This document shows positions 1 to 7,466 of a stretch of 64,000 nucleotides of DNA, one piece after another. Below the pieces are notes generated by a model. It did no database searches. It was given only the letters and a program-made list of their open reading frames with translations, and was not told the origin of the DNA. Numbering within the stretch: position 1 is the stretch's first letter; each line of letters opens with the position of its first letter. Made by a program: the position numbers and the translations under genes. This DNA comes from Aquipseudomonas alcaligenes_A (GTDB lineage: Bacteria; Pseudomonadota; Gammaproteobacteria; Pseudomonadales; Pseudomonadaceae): assembly GCA_048595745.1 (NCBI GenBank), contig CP184361.1; one strand, given 5' to 3'.

Positions 1-7
1 TCGCCCT

Positions 8-37
8 GGTGGATGTGGAAAGCGACATCCACCCTAC
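8..37. repeat. Short palindromic intergenic repeat (GTAGGGTGGATGT type)
   Basis: GGTGGATGT at 8-16 pairs with ACATCCACC at 25-33, and the unit ends in CCCTAC. Nearly the same unit recurs at 2394-2424. Read on the minus strand, its GTAGGGTGG end supplies the TAG stop of the neighbouring FAH-family gene (34-36). Confidence 0.7.
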
Positions 38-1017
38 GAACCATAACGCTCCACCACCTGGTCGATGGCGCCGAAGATGCTTTGCCCTGCGGCATCGAAC
101 ATCTCGATGCGCACCCGGTCGCCGAACTTGAGGAAGGGCGTCTTGGCCTCACCCAGCTCGACGATTTCCAGCATGCGCTTCTCGGCCAGGCAGCTGGAGC
201 CGGCGCTGCGGTCGTAGTTGGACACGGTGCCGGAGCCGATGATGGTACCGGCGCCCAGCGGGCGGGTCTTGGCGGCGTGGGCCACCAGGGTCGGGAAGTT
301 GAAGGTCATGTCCACGCCGGCGTTGGGCTGGCCGAACAGCGCGCCGTTGATGTGCGACACCAGCGGGCGGTGCACCTTGCCGTCCTTCCAGGCCTCGCCC
401 AGCTCGTCCGGGGTCACGGCCACCGGCGAGAAGCTGGATGAGGGCTTGCTCTGGTAGAAGCCGAAACCCTTGGCCAGCTCGCCGGGGATCAGGTTGCGCA
501 GCGACACGTCGTTGACCAGCAGCAGCAGGCGGATGTGTTCGCCCGCCTCGGCCGCGGTGGCGCCCATCGGCACGTCGTCGGTGATCACCGCCAGCTCGGC
601 CTCCAGGTCGATGCCCCAGGCCTCATCAGCCAGGCGGATCGGCGCGTGCGGCGGGATAAAGCTGTCCGCCCCGCCCTGGTACATCAGCGGGTCGTGCCAG
701 AAGGATTCGGGCATCTCGGCGCCACGTGCCTTGCGTACCAGCTCGACGTGGTTGACATAGGCGCTGCCGTCGGCCCAGTGGTAGGCACGCGGCAGCGGGC
801 TGTGGCAGGCGGCCTGATCGAAGGCGAAGGCGCCCTGTTCCAGGCCGTCGTTGAGGCGCTGGTACACCGCTTCCAGTTGCGGGCGCTTGCTGGCCCAGTC
901 GTCCAGCGCGGCCTGCAGGGTGGCGGCGATCTGCGGCACCTTGACGGCACGGGAGAGGTCGCGGGAGACGACGATCAGCATGCCGTCACGGCCTTGGTTG
1001 AGTGATGCGAGTTTCAT
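34..1017 (-). CDS. Fumarylacetoacetate hydrolase (FAH) family protein
   Basis: A 327-residue protein of the FAH family. Fumarylacetoacetase hydrolyses fumarylacetoacetate to fumarate and acetoacetate, the last step of tyrosine breakdown; other family members act on related 2-keto acids. The metal-site motif DLEAELAVI is visible, and the stretch GTIIGSGTVSNYDRSAGSSC resembles the conserved C-terminal part of the fold. The start at 1017 has an AGG-containing site eight bases upstream. It lies downstream of hpd and the hmgA-like gene on the same strand, which makes fumarylacetoacetase the natural reading and suggests that a maleylacetoacetate isomerase gene could follow beyond the left edge. The stop codon lies inside a palindromic repeat, so the last residues may have been altered by repeat insertion. 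The family is secure; the exact substrate rests on context. Confidence 0.88.
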   Translation of the reverse strand: MKLASLNQGRDGMLIVVSRDLSRAVKVPQIAATLQAALDDWASKRPQLEAVYQRLNDGLEQGAFAFDQAACHSPLPRAYHWADGSAYVNHVELVRKARGAEMPESFWHDPLMYQGGADSFIPPHAPIRLADEAWGIDLEAELAVITDDVPMGATAAEAGEHIRLLLLVNDVSLRNLIPGELAKGFGFYQSKPSSSFSPVAVTPDELGEAWKDGKVHRPLVSHINGALFGQPNAGVDMTFNFPTLVAHAAKTRPLGAGTIIGSGTVSNYDRSAGSSCLAEKRMLEIVELGEAKTPFLKFGDRVRIEMFDAAGQSIFGAIDQVVERYGS

Positions 1018-1053
1018 GTTTACTACCTATTCGTCTGTTCGCACGCGGGCCTT

Positions 1054-1142
1054 TACTCCCCTCTCCCATTCATGGGAGAGGGGCCGGGGGAGAGGGTTAG
1101 CTGTCTGCCCCCTCTCCCTGGCCCTCTCCCCGAGGGGAGAGG
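1054..1142. repeat. Long inverted repeat of the CCCTCTCCC/GGGAGAGGG type
   Basis: This gap between the hmgA-like and FAH-family genes holds CCCCTCTCCC, a short loop, GGGAGAGGGG, then CCCTCTCC and GAGGGGAGAGGG. The same architecture appears at 54364-54473 and, less perfectly, at 52185-52277. It can fold as two hairpins on either strand. No coding potential. Confidence 0.7.
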
Positions 1143-1160
1143 GAATGGTCCGTGCAGTTC

Positions 1161-2300
1161 TCAGCCTGGTTTCCCCGGCGCACGCCAGGAGTTCACGTAT
1201 TCCGGCACGTCCACCGCGGCGGCGGCCTCGGCCACCTCCAGCGCGCGACGGGTGTCGATCATCACCGCCACTTCCTCGGCGAAGGTGGCCGGGTCTTCCT
1301 GGGCCTTTTTCAGCGCCTTGGGATGTGGGCCGTGGGGGAAGCCGCAGGGGTGCAGCGTCACCATCCCAGCCTCGATGTTGTCGCGGCTGAAGAAGTTGCC
1401 ACGGTGGTAGAACAGCACCTCGTCGTAGTCGTCGTTGTTGTGGAAGAACGGCACCTTGAGCGCGCCGGGATCACTCTCGACCGGGCGCGGGGTGAAGGTG
1501 CAGACCACGAAGCCGTTGGCGACGAAGGTGGTGTGCGCCGACGGCGGCAGGTGGTAGCGGTGGCTCATCAGCGGGCGGATGTCGCGCCAGTTCAGGCGCA
1601 CCACCGTGTTGTCGCCGTGCCAGCCCACCGCATCCAGCGGGTTGAACGGATAGGTGACGGTGCTGATCTGGTTGCGCCGCTTGATTTTGATCTGCCAGGT
1701 GCGCTCGTCCTGCTGGGCCTTGAAGGCGGCGTCGATGCGCGGGTGGTCGAGCACCGCCGGGTCGAAGATCGCCTGCGGGCCGAGCAGGCCCCTGTCCGGC
1801 AGCTGGTAGGCGCCGTCGGTGTTTTCGATCAGCAGGAAGTGGCTGGGTGCCGTTGGCTCGATGCGCCAGGCGGTGCCACGCGGGATCACCAGGTAGTCGC
1901 CGTCACGGTACTCCAGGTGGCCAAAGTCGCAGTAGAAGTGCCCGGCGCCGTCATGCACGAACAGTAACTCGTCGCCATCGGCGTTGCGTACCAGGTGCTG
2001 CATGGCGCCAACGGTCTTCCACACGCGCAGTTTCACATCGGCGTTGTGCAAGGTCAGCGGTGCCTGCAGCGGGCAGTCGCGCTCGCTGGCGATCCGGTTG
2101 AAGTTGAAGGCGTGCGGGCGCAGCGGCCCTTCCCAGTCGACCCAGCCGGTGGGCGGGTGCTTGTGGTGCAGCTGGGTCACCGGGCCGAAAAAGCCCTCGC
2201 GGCCCATCTCCCGCTCGTAGGTGCCCTCGGGAAAATCACAGTGGGCCTGGCGCGAGTGCTCGCCCTCGCGCAGGGGGAAGTTGATCCATTGGCGGCTCAT
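1161..2300 (-). CDS. hmgA: Homogentisate 1,2-dioxygenase-like cupin protein (short type)
   Basis: A 379-residue protein of the homogentisate dioxygenase family, which opens the ring of homogentisate to maleylacetoacetate using Fe(II) and O2. The C-terminal half carries DEVLFYH followed by HPCGFPHGPHP, matching the region that provides the iron-binding His and Glu residues. It is clearly shorter than the roughly 430-residue classical HmgA of Pseudomonas and resembles, from memory, the form found with hpd and fah in Vibrio and Shewanella. I chose the ATG at 2300 (MSRQWINF) because GAGGAG lies seven bases before it; the frame stays open to 2372 but that extension reads through a repeat. It sits between hpd and the FAH gene on the same strand. 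The family is secure; homogentisate as substrate is inferred from context. Confidence 0.82.
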   Translation of the reverse strand: MSRQWINFPLREGEHSRQAHCDFPEGTYEREMGREGFFGPVTQLHHKHPPTGWVDWEGPLRPHAFNFNRIASERDCPLQAPLTLHNADVKLRVWKTVGAMQHLVRNADGDELLFVHDGAGHFYCDFGHLEYRDGDYLVIPRGTAWRIEPTAPSHFLLIENTDGAYQLPDRGLLGPQAIFDPAVLDHPRIDAAFKAQQDERTWQIKIKRRNQISTVTYPFNPLDAVGWHGDNTVVRLNWRDIRPLMSHRYHLPPSAHTTFVANGFVVCTFTPRPVESDPGALKVPFFHNNDDYDEVLFYHRGNFFSRDNIEAGMVTLHPCGFPHGPHPKALKKAQEDPATFAEEVAVMIDTRRALEVAEAAAAVDVPEYVNSWRAPGKPG

Positions 2301-2330
2301 GCACATCTCCTCGTCATGGCACACAGAGTC

Positions 2331-2424
2331 GTAGGGTGGAAAACCGCGAAGCGTTTTCCACGGGGTGGCCATCCACCGGCTATTGGCGTTCCTTGGTGGA
2401 TGTACAAAGCGACATCCACCCTAC
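2331..2424. repeat. Composite palindromic repeat between hpd and the hmgA-like gene
   Basis: Begins GTAGGGTGGAAAACCGCGAA and ends with the inverted unit GGTGGATGT...ACATCCACC then CCTAC, the latter almost identical to 8-37. Two inverted units lie back to back (GGAAAACCGC/GCGTTTTCC and the ATGT unit). It ends three bases from the hpd stop codon. Confidence 0.7.
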
Positions 2425-2427
2425 GGA

Positions 2428-3510
2428 TCACTGCTCGGAGATCACGCCACGGCGCAGCTGATCTTCCTCGATGGATTCGAACAGCGCCTTGAAGTTGCCC
2501 TCGCCGAAGCCCTGGTTGCCCTTGCGCTGGATGATCTCGAAGAAGATCGGGCCGATCACCGTGTTGGTGAAAATCTGCAGCAGGATGCCGTCATCACCCG
2601 GCGCGCCATCGATCAGGATGTTCAACTCGCGCAGTTGGTCGAGCGGCTCGCCGTGGCCGGCCACGCGGCTGTCGACCTTTGCATAATAGGTGTCCGGGGT
2701 GGTCATGAAGTCCACGCCGTTGGCGCGCAGGCGGCGCACCGTCTCGTAGATATCGTCGGTGCTCATGGCGATGTGCTGGATGCCCTCGCCGTGGTACTCG
2801 CGGATGAATTCCTCGATCTGCGACTTGTCGTCGGCCGACTCGTTGATCGGGATGCGGATCTTGCCGCAGGGCGCGGTCATGGCGCGGGAGAACAGGCCGG
2901 TGAGCTTGCCCTCGATGTCGAAGTAGCGGATCTCGCGGAAGTTGGCGATGCGCTCGTAGAAGCCGGACCAGACGTCCATCTGCCCGCGTTTGACGTTGTG
3001 GGTCAGGTGGTCGATCTGCTGCAGGCCGACGGCGTGGTCGCCCGGCTTGCGGCCCTCGATGTATTCGAAGTCGACGTCGTAGATGGTCTTGTCGCCGTAG
3101 CGGTCGACCAGATACAGCAAGGATCCGCCGATACCCTCGACGCAGGGGATATTCAGCTCGCCGAAGTTGGCGTGGCTGCCGACCAGGGTGGCGCCCTGCT
3201 GCTCGACGTAGGCGGCGGCCTGGGCCGCGTTCTTCACCCGGAAGGCCATGGCGCAGGCGCTCGGCCCGTGCTTCTCGCCGAAGGCGCGGACGTGGCCGGT
3301 GGGGCTGCCGTTGAGGACGAAGTTGATGTCGTTCTGCTGGAACAGCCAGACCTGCTTGGAGCGGTGCTTGGCTGTCTCGGTGAAGCCCATGGCGCCGAAC
3401 AGCTGGCGCAGTTGCTCGATGCCTTCCGGCGTCGGCGCGGTGAATTCGACGAACTCGAAACCGTCGGTTCCGATGGGGTTGTGCTGATCGATCTTGGCCA
3501 CGGCGTTCAT
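2428..3510 (-). CDS. hpd: 4-Hydroxyphenylpyruvate dioxygenase
   Basis: A 360-residue protein that converts 4-hydroxyphenylpyruvate to homogentisate, a cytosolic Fe(II)/O2 enzyme at the entry of tyrosine catabolism. The three expected iron ligands are visible in QIDHLTHN, GIQHIAMSTD and the C-terminal FFEIIQRKGNQGFGEGNF. Length fits the bacterial family. The start at 3510 (MNAVAKIDQ) is preceded by GGGAGG; the frame is open further upstream but without a better start. It is the first of three genes reading leftward (hpd, hmgA-like, FAH-family), together converting 4-hydroxyphenylpyruvate to fumarate and acetoacetate if the isomerase is nearby. Accumulated homogentisate would give a brown pigment. 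Confidence 0.95.
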   Translation of the reverse strand: MNAVAKIDQHNPIGTDGFEFVEFTAPTPEGIEQLRQLFGAMGFTETAKHRSKQVWLFQQNDINFVLNGSPTGHVRAFGEKHGPSACAMAFRVKNAAQAAAYVEQQGATLVGSHANFGELNIPCVEGIGGSLLYLVDRYGDKTIYDVDFEYIEGRKPGDHAVGLQQIDHLTHNVKRGQMDVWSGFYERIANFREIRYFDIEGKLTGLFSRAMTAPCGKIRIPINESADDKSQIEEFIREYHGEGIQHIAMSTDDIYETVRRLRANGVDFMTTPDTYYAKVDSRVAGHGEPLDQLRELNILIDGAPGDDGILLQIFTNTVIGPIFFEIIQRKGNQGFGEGNFKALFESIEEDQLRRGVISEQ

Positions 3511-3571
3511 CCGGCCTCCCTGAATTGTTGTTGTGGGGCAGTCGTCCGCCAGTCGGCGGCGCGTTTGGACT

Positions 3572-3585
3572 GTTGTCATCACAAC
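3572..3585. promoter_or_regulatory. Small inverted repeat upstream of hpd, possible operator
   Basis: GTTGT CATC ACAAC, a perfect 5-bp dyad with a 4-bp spacer, 62 bases before the hpd start in the divergent hpd/ccoG region (3511-3872). No other clear site is seen in that 362-base gap; I found no Anr/FNR box (TTGAT-N4-ATCAA). Regulatory role is a guess. Confidence 0.25.
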
Positions 3586-3872
3586 CCTTGGCCGGCACGC
3601 GGACAAGCGGCGGCGGATGCCGCCGCGGCCGCACGTCCCTGGTCTTACGGCAAGTTTTCCTTACAGCGCCAGGCGCGCTCCCCCAACCCCGGCATTCGCG
3701 TAACGATTTCTTGCCAAGGTGGTTCAGGCAGCTGCCAGCGGCCTGCGACACGGCGCCGCAGTGCATCTACGCGCCATCTGATACGGTTTTTCCCGGGCAA
3801 GCTGAGTCTGTTACGCATACCGCCCGACCGGCAGAGTGCGCGCAGCCTGATTAGCAGCCCGAGAGGCCCACC

Positions 3873-5288
3873 ATGAGCGAGCGCATACCGGCGCAGATCA
3901 TCGACACCATCGACCCGCGCCAACCGGTCCGCCTGACCCCGGCGCAGGCCGGCGGCCCGATTCACCCCCGCAGCTTCAGCGGCCTGTACCGCAACCTGCG
4001 CCTGTATGGCGCGGGGCTGCTGATGCTGATCTTCTTCGGCACCGCCTGGCTCGACTGGGACGGCCGCCAGGCGGTGCTGTGGAACCTGGCCGAGCACCGC
4101 TACTACATCTTCGGCGCCACCTTCTGGCCGCAGGACTTCATCCTGCTTTCGGCGCTGCTGATCATCTGCGCCTTCGGCCTGTTCACCATCACCGTGTTCG
4201 CCGGCCGCGTCTGGTGCGGCTACAGCTGCCCGCAGAGCGTATGGACCTGGGTGTTCATGTGGGTGGAAAAGCTCACCGAAGGCGAGCGCCACCAGCGCAT
4301 CAAGCTCGACGCCGCGCCCTGGGGTCCGGCCAAACTGCTGCGCCGCAGCGCCAAGCACCTGCTGTGGCTGGCACTGAGCCTGCTTACGGCGCTGACCTTC
4401 GTCGGCTACTTCACGCCGATCCGCCCGCTGGCGCTGGAGCTGTTCACCTGGCAGATCGACGGCGCCACGTTGTTCTGGGTGCTGTTCTTCACCAGCGCCA
4501 CCTACCTCAACGCCGGCTGGCTGCGCGAGAAGGTCTGCGTGTACATGTGCCCCTACGCGCGCTTCCAGGGGGTGATGTTCGACAAGGACACCCTGCTGGT
4601 CGCCTATGACGCCGCCCGGGGCGAGAGACGCGGGCCGCGCCGGAAGGACACCGACCACAAGGCCGAGGGCCTCGGTGATTGCATCGACTGCACCATGTGC
4701 GTACAGGTCTGCCCCACCGGCATCGACATCCGCGACGGCCTGCAGGTGGAATGCATCGGCTGCGCCGCCTGCATCGACGCCTGCGACAGCATCATGGACA
4801 AGCTGGGCTATGCCCGCGGCCTGATTCGCTATGGCTCCGAGCATGAGATGCAGGGCGGCCGCCGCCACCTGCTGCGGCCGCGCCTGCTGGGTTACGCGGC
4901 GGCCCTGCTGCTGATGATTGGCGCCTTCGCCTGGGCCCTGCAGGCGCGCTCGCTGGTGTCGCTGGATGTGGCCAAGGACCGCGGCATGTTCCGCGAGAAC
5001 GCCGCCGGGCAGATCGAGAACGTCTACCGCCTCAAGCTGATCAACAAGACCCAGCAGCCGCAGCGTTACCACCTGGGCCTGGTGCCCGGCCAGCCGTTCC
5101 GCCTGAACGGGCCGAACGACCTCAGCCTGGCCGCCGGCGAAATCCTAGAGGTGCCGGTCAGCGTGGTGCTGGAGCGCGAGCCACTGGGCCGTAGCCCCGC
5201 GCCGGTGTTCTTCGAGGTGGTCAACCTGCGCGACGGCAGCGAGCGCCTGGAGGCCGGCAGCACCTTTATCGCCCCCAGCGGGCGCTGA
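3873..5288 (+). CDS. ccoG: Cytochrome c oxidase accessory protein CcoG (FixG/RdxA family)
   Basis: A 471-residue membrane iron-sulfur protein linked to copper delivery for cbb3-type oxidase assembly. Helices are visible at about 44-62, 87-110, 162-182, 198-212 and 338-358. Between them are a CGYSC motif (C115, C119) and CVYMCPYAR. Two ferredoxin-type clusters follow: C270, C273, C276, C280 and C294, C297, C300, C304. The C-terminal ~100 residues form the Ig-like domain typical of the family. The start has GAGAGG six bases upstream. No ccoNOPQ or ccoHIS genes are beside it; the downstream regulator begins almost at its stop, so the two are probably co-transcribed. Confidence 0.93.
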   Translation: MSERIPAQIIDTIDPRQPVRLTPAQAGGPIHPRSFSGLYRNLRLYGAGLLMLIFFGTAWLDWDGRQAVLWNLAEHRYYIFGATFWPQDFILLSALLIICAFGLFTITVFAGRVWCGYSCPQSVWTWVFMWVEKLTEGERHQRIKLDAAPWGPAKLLRRSAKHLLWLALSLLTALTFVGYFTPIRPLALELFTWQIDGATLFWVLFFTSATYLNAGWLREKVCVYMCPYARFQGVMFDKDTLLVAYDAARGERRGPRRKDTDHKAEGLGDCIDCTMCVQVCPTGIDIRDGLQVECIGCAACIDACDSIMDKLGYARGLIRYGSEHEMQGGRRHLLRPRLLGYAAALLLMIGAFAWALQARSLVSLDVAKDRGMFRENAAGQIENVYRLKLINKTQQPQRYHLGLVPGQPFRLNGPNDLSLAAGEILEVPVSVVLEREPLGRSPAPVFFEVVNLRDGSERLEAGSTFIAPSGR

Positions 5289-5350
5289 TGGCCGGCCAGC
5301 CGCCCCAGCCCTTAGACTGTGCCCCGGAATGGACCGCAGTCAGGGGCGAG

Positions 5351-6760
5351 ATGAAACGCTACGAACAGTTGGCCGAACAGATCGCCGAGCTGATCCGCAG
5401 CGGCGTGCTCGCCCCCGGCGAGCGCGTGCCCTCGGTGCGCCAGGCGCGGCGCAGCTACGGCGTCAGCCCCTCGACCATCTTCCAAGCCTACTACCTGCTG
5501 GAAGATCGCGGCCTGATCCAGGCCCGTGCGCGCTCCGGCTACTTCGTCCGCGAACTGGCGCGCCAGCCGCTGGCCGAGCCCGGCAGCAGCGCACCAACGG
5601 CCACCAGCACCGAGGTGGATGTCAGCGAGCTGGTGTTCTCCGTGCTCGGCTCGCTCAAGGACCCGGCCACCGTGCCGTTCGGCTCGGCCTTCCCCAGCCC
5701 CGAGCTGTTCCCCCTGCCGCGCTTGGCGCGCTCGATGGCCCACGCCCTGCGCGACATGCCCGGCCATGCGGTGATCGCCGACATGACCGCCGGCAATCCC
5801 GACCTGCGCCGGCAGATCGGCCTGCGCTATCGGGTTGCCGGCGTAAGCCTGGCGCTGGAGGAACTGGTGATCACCAACGGCGCCATGGAGGCGCTCAACC
5901 TGTGCCTGCAGACGGTGACCCAGCCGGGCGACCTGGTGGCCATCGAGTCGCCGGCCTTCTACGCCACCCTGCAGGTGCTGGAACGGCTCAAGCTCAAGGC
6001 GGTGGAGATCCCCGTGCACCCGCGCGAAGGCATCGACCTCGGCGTGCTGGCCGAGCGCCTGGCCAACCTGCCGATCAAGGCTTGCTGGTTCATGAGCAGC
6101 CTGCAGAACCCCATGGGCGCCACGCTCGGCGAAGCGCAGAAGGCCGAACTGTACGCCCTGCTCAGGCGCCACCAGGTGCCGCTGATCGAGGACGACGTGT
6201 ACGCCGAGCTGCACTACGGCGCCCAGCCGCCGAGGCCGCTGAAGAGCTTCGACGACGCCGGCCTGGTGATGCACTGCGGCTCCTTCTCCAAGAGCCTGGC
6301 GCCGGGCTACCGGGTCGGCTGGGTAGCCGGCGGGCGCTATGCCGAGCAGATCGCGCGGCTCAAGCTGATGACCACCCTCTCGCCCTCGGTGCCGGCCCAG
6401 GCGGCTATTGCCGACTACCTGCAGCACGGCGGCTATGACCGCCACCTGCGCAAGCTGCGCATCGCCCTGGAGACCCAGCAGGCGGCCATGCTCGCCTCCG
6501 CCGCGCGGCATTTCCCGGCCGAGACCCGTGTCACGCGCCCCAGCGGCGGCTACTTCCTGTGGTTCGAATTCCCCGAGCGGGTCGACTCGCTGCAGCTGTT
6601 CCAGCTGGCCCTGGCCCAGGGCATCAGCCTGGCACCGGGGCCGATCTTCTCCGCCACCCGCAGCTTCCGCCATTGCGCGCGGCTGAACCACGGCCACCCC
6701 TGGGATGCCCAGAGCGAGCAGGCGATGGCGGTACTCGGACGCATCCTCGCCTCGTTCTAG
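5351..6760 (+). CDS. MocR-type regulator: GntR HTH fused to a PLP aminotransferase fold
   Basis: A 469-residue protein with a GntR winged helix (about 1-68, including ERVPSVRQARRSYGVS) followed by a class I aminotransferase domain. The PLP lysine is K314 in SFSKSLAPGYRVGW, and NPMGATLG matches the cofactor-binding loop. Known MocR proteins mostly regulate rather than transaminate. I chose the ATG at 5351, preceded by AGGGGCGAG; an upstream ATG at 5288 overlaps the ccoG stop but lacks a site and would add 21 atypical residues. No pyridoxal biosynthesis, GABA or taurine genes are adjacent, so the target is unknown; ccoG upstream is the only linked gene. Confidence 0.88.
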   Translation: MKRYEQLAEQIAELIRSGVLAPGERVPSVRQARRSYGVSPSTIFQAYYLLEDRGLIQARARSGYFVRELARQPLAEPGSSAPTATSTEVDVSELVFSVLGSLKDPATVPFGSAFPSPELFPLPRLARSMAHALRDMPGHAVIADMTAGNPDLRRQIGLRYRVAGVSLALEELVITNGAMEALNLCLQTVTQPGDLVAIESPAFYATLQVLERLKLKAVEIPVHPREGIDLGVLAERLANLPIKACWFMSSLQNPMGATLGEAQKAELYALLRRHQVPLIEDDVYAELHYGAQPPRPLKSFDDAGLVMHCGSFSKSLAPGYRVGWVAGGRYAEQIARLKLMTTLSPSVPAQAAIADYLQHGGYDRHLRKLRIALETQQAAMLASAARHFPAETRVTRPSGGYFLWFEFPERVDSLQLFQLALAQGISLAPGPIFSATRSFRHCARLNHGHPWDAQSEQAMAVLGRILASF

Positions 6761-6812
6761 ACGCTATGCTGCACATAGCAATGCCGCGCCCCATACAACA
6801 AGGACAGGCAGC

Positions 6813-7442
6813 ATGAGTGACGACAACGCACCCGCAGAAGGCAACAGCGCCCCCAGGGATGAGGGCGACCCGCCAGCACCGGAGCTGGGCAAGGCCGCCA
6901 AGGTCAATCGCTTGCTGCTCTATGGCCTGGCAGGCACCTTGGTGCTCAACCTGATCGCCTGGATCCTGGTCTTCGTGCTGGGCGGCTCCTCCGAACCAGA
7001 CGAGGAAACCCTCGCCGCCCTGGCCAGCAAGGCCAGCGTCGAAGCGCTGCAGAAAGAGGTCGCCGCTCTGCAGTTGCAGATCGCGCCACTGCAACAGCAG
7101 ATCAAGGACCAGCAGCGGCTCATCGGCCTGCTCTCGCAGCAGAGCCAGAAGCCAGTCCAGCAGCCCGCCGCCGAGGGCGGTGGCGACAGTACGGCGATGG
7201 CCGAACTGCAGGAGCGCAACAAGGAAAACGTGCGCATGCTGGCCCGCACGCTGATCGGCCAGGAACGCAACTACCAGCAGAGTCTGGTGGCGCTCAAGGA
7301 GGGCATGCGCGAGCTGGCCGGCATGACGGCAGGCTCGCGCAGTTGGCTGGAGTTCTACGAGGAAGCCCTGGATAAACCGATGTCCGACAGCCAGGCGCGG
7401 GTCAAGGCGCTGGAGAAGTGGTCGGCGCAGCAGAGCAAGTGA
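6813..7442 (+). CDS. Single-pass membrane protein with coiled coil, function unknown
   Basis: A 209-residue protein. The acidic, proline-rich N-terminus (1-28) precedes one hydrophobic helix at about 33-57, then a glutamine-rich coiled coil (about 65-112, containing LQKEVAALQLQ and QQQIKDQQRLI), a flexible GGG linker, and a second helical region. The topology suggests a short cytoplasmic tail and a periplasmic coiled coil. AAGGA sits about nine bases before the start. It follows the MocR gene by 52 bases and may be in the same transcript. I recognise no named family. Confidence 0.8.
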   Translation: MSDDNAPAEGNSAPRDEGDPPAPELGKAAKVNRLLLYGLAGTLVLNLIAWILVFVLGGSSEPDEETLAALASKASVEALQKEVAALQLQIAPLQQQIKDQQRLIGLLSQQSQKPVQQPAAEGGGDSTAMAELQERNKENVRMLARTLIGQERNYQQSLVALKEGMRELAGMTAGSRSWLEFYEEALDKPMSDSQARVKALEKWSAQQSK

Positions 7443-7445
7443 CGC

Positions 7446-7464
7446 GGGCCGCCCAGGGCGGCCC
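7446..7464. terminator. GC hairpin between convergent genes
   Basis: GGGCCGCCC and GGGCGGCCC form a perfect 9-bp stem around a single base, filling the 24-base gap between the coiled-coil protein and the ABC transporter gene. No T-run follows, so factor-independent termination would be weak. Confidence 0.5.
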
Positions 7465-7466
7465 AG

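Noticed and set aside
2301..2372. Upstream extension of the hmgA-like gene
   Set aside because: The extra codons read through a palindromic repeat and a much better site precedes the ATG at 2300.
3645..5072. A 475-codon minus-strand frame opposite ccoG
   Set aside because: Ala/Gln/Gly-rich with no motifs; ccoG on the plus strand has cluster cysteines and helices.
5288..5350. Earlier MocR start overlapping the ccoG stop
   Set aside because: No ribosome site and the extra residues do not resemble the HTH domain; the ATG at 5351 has AGGGGCGAG upstream.
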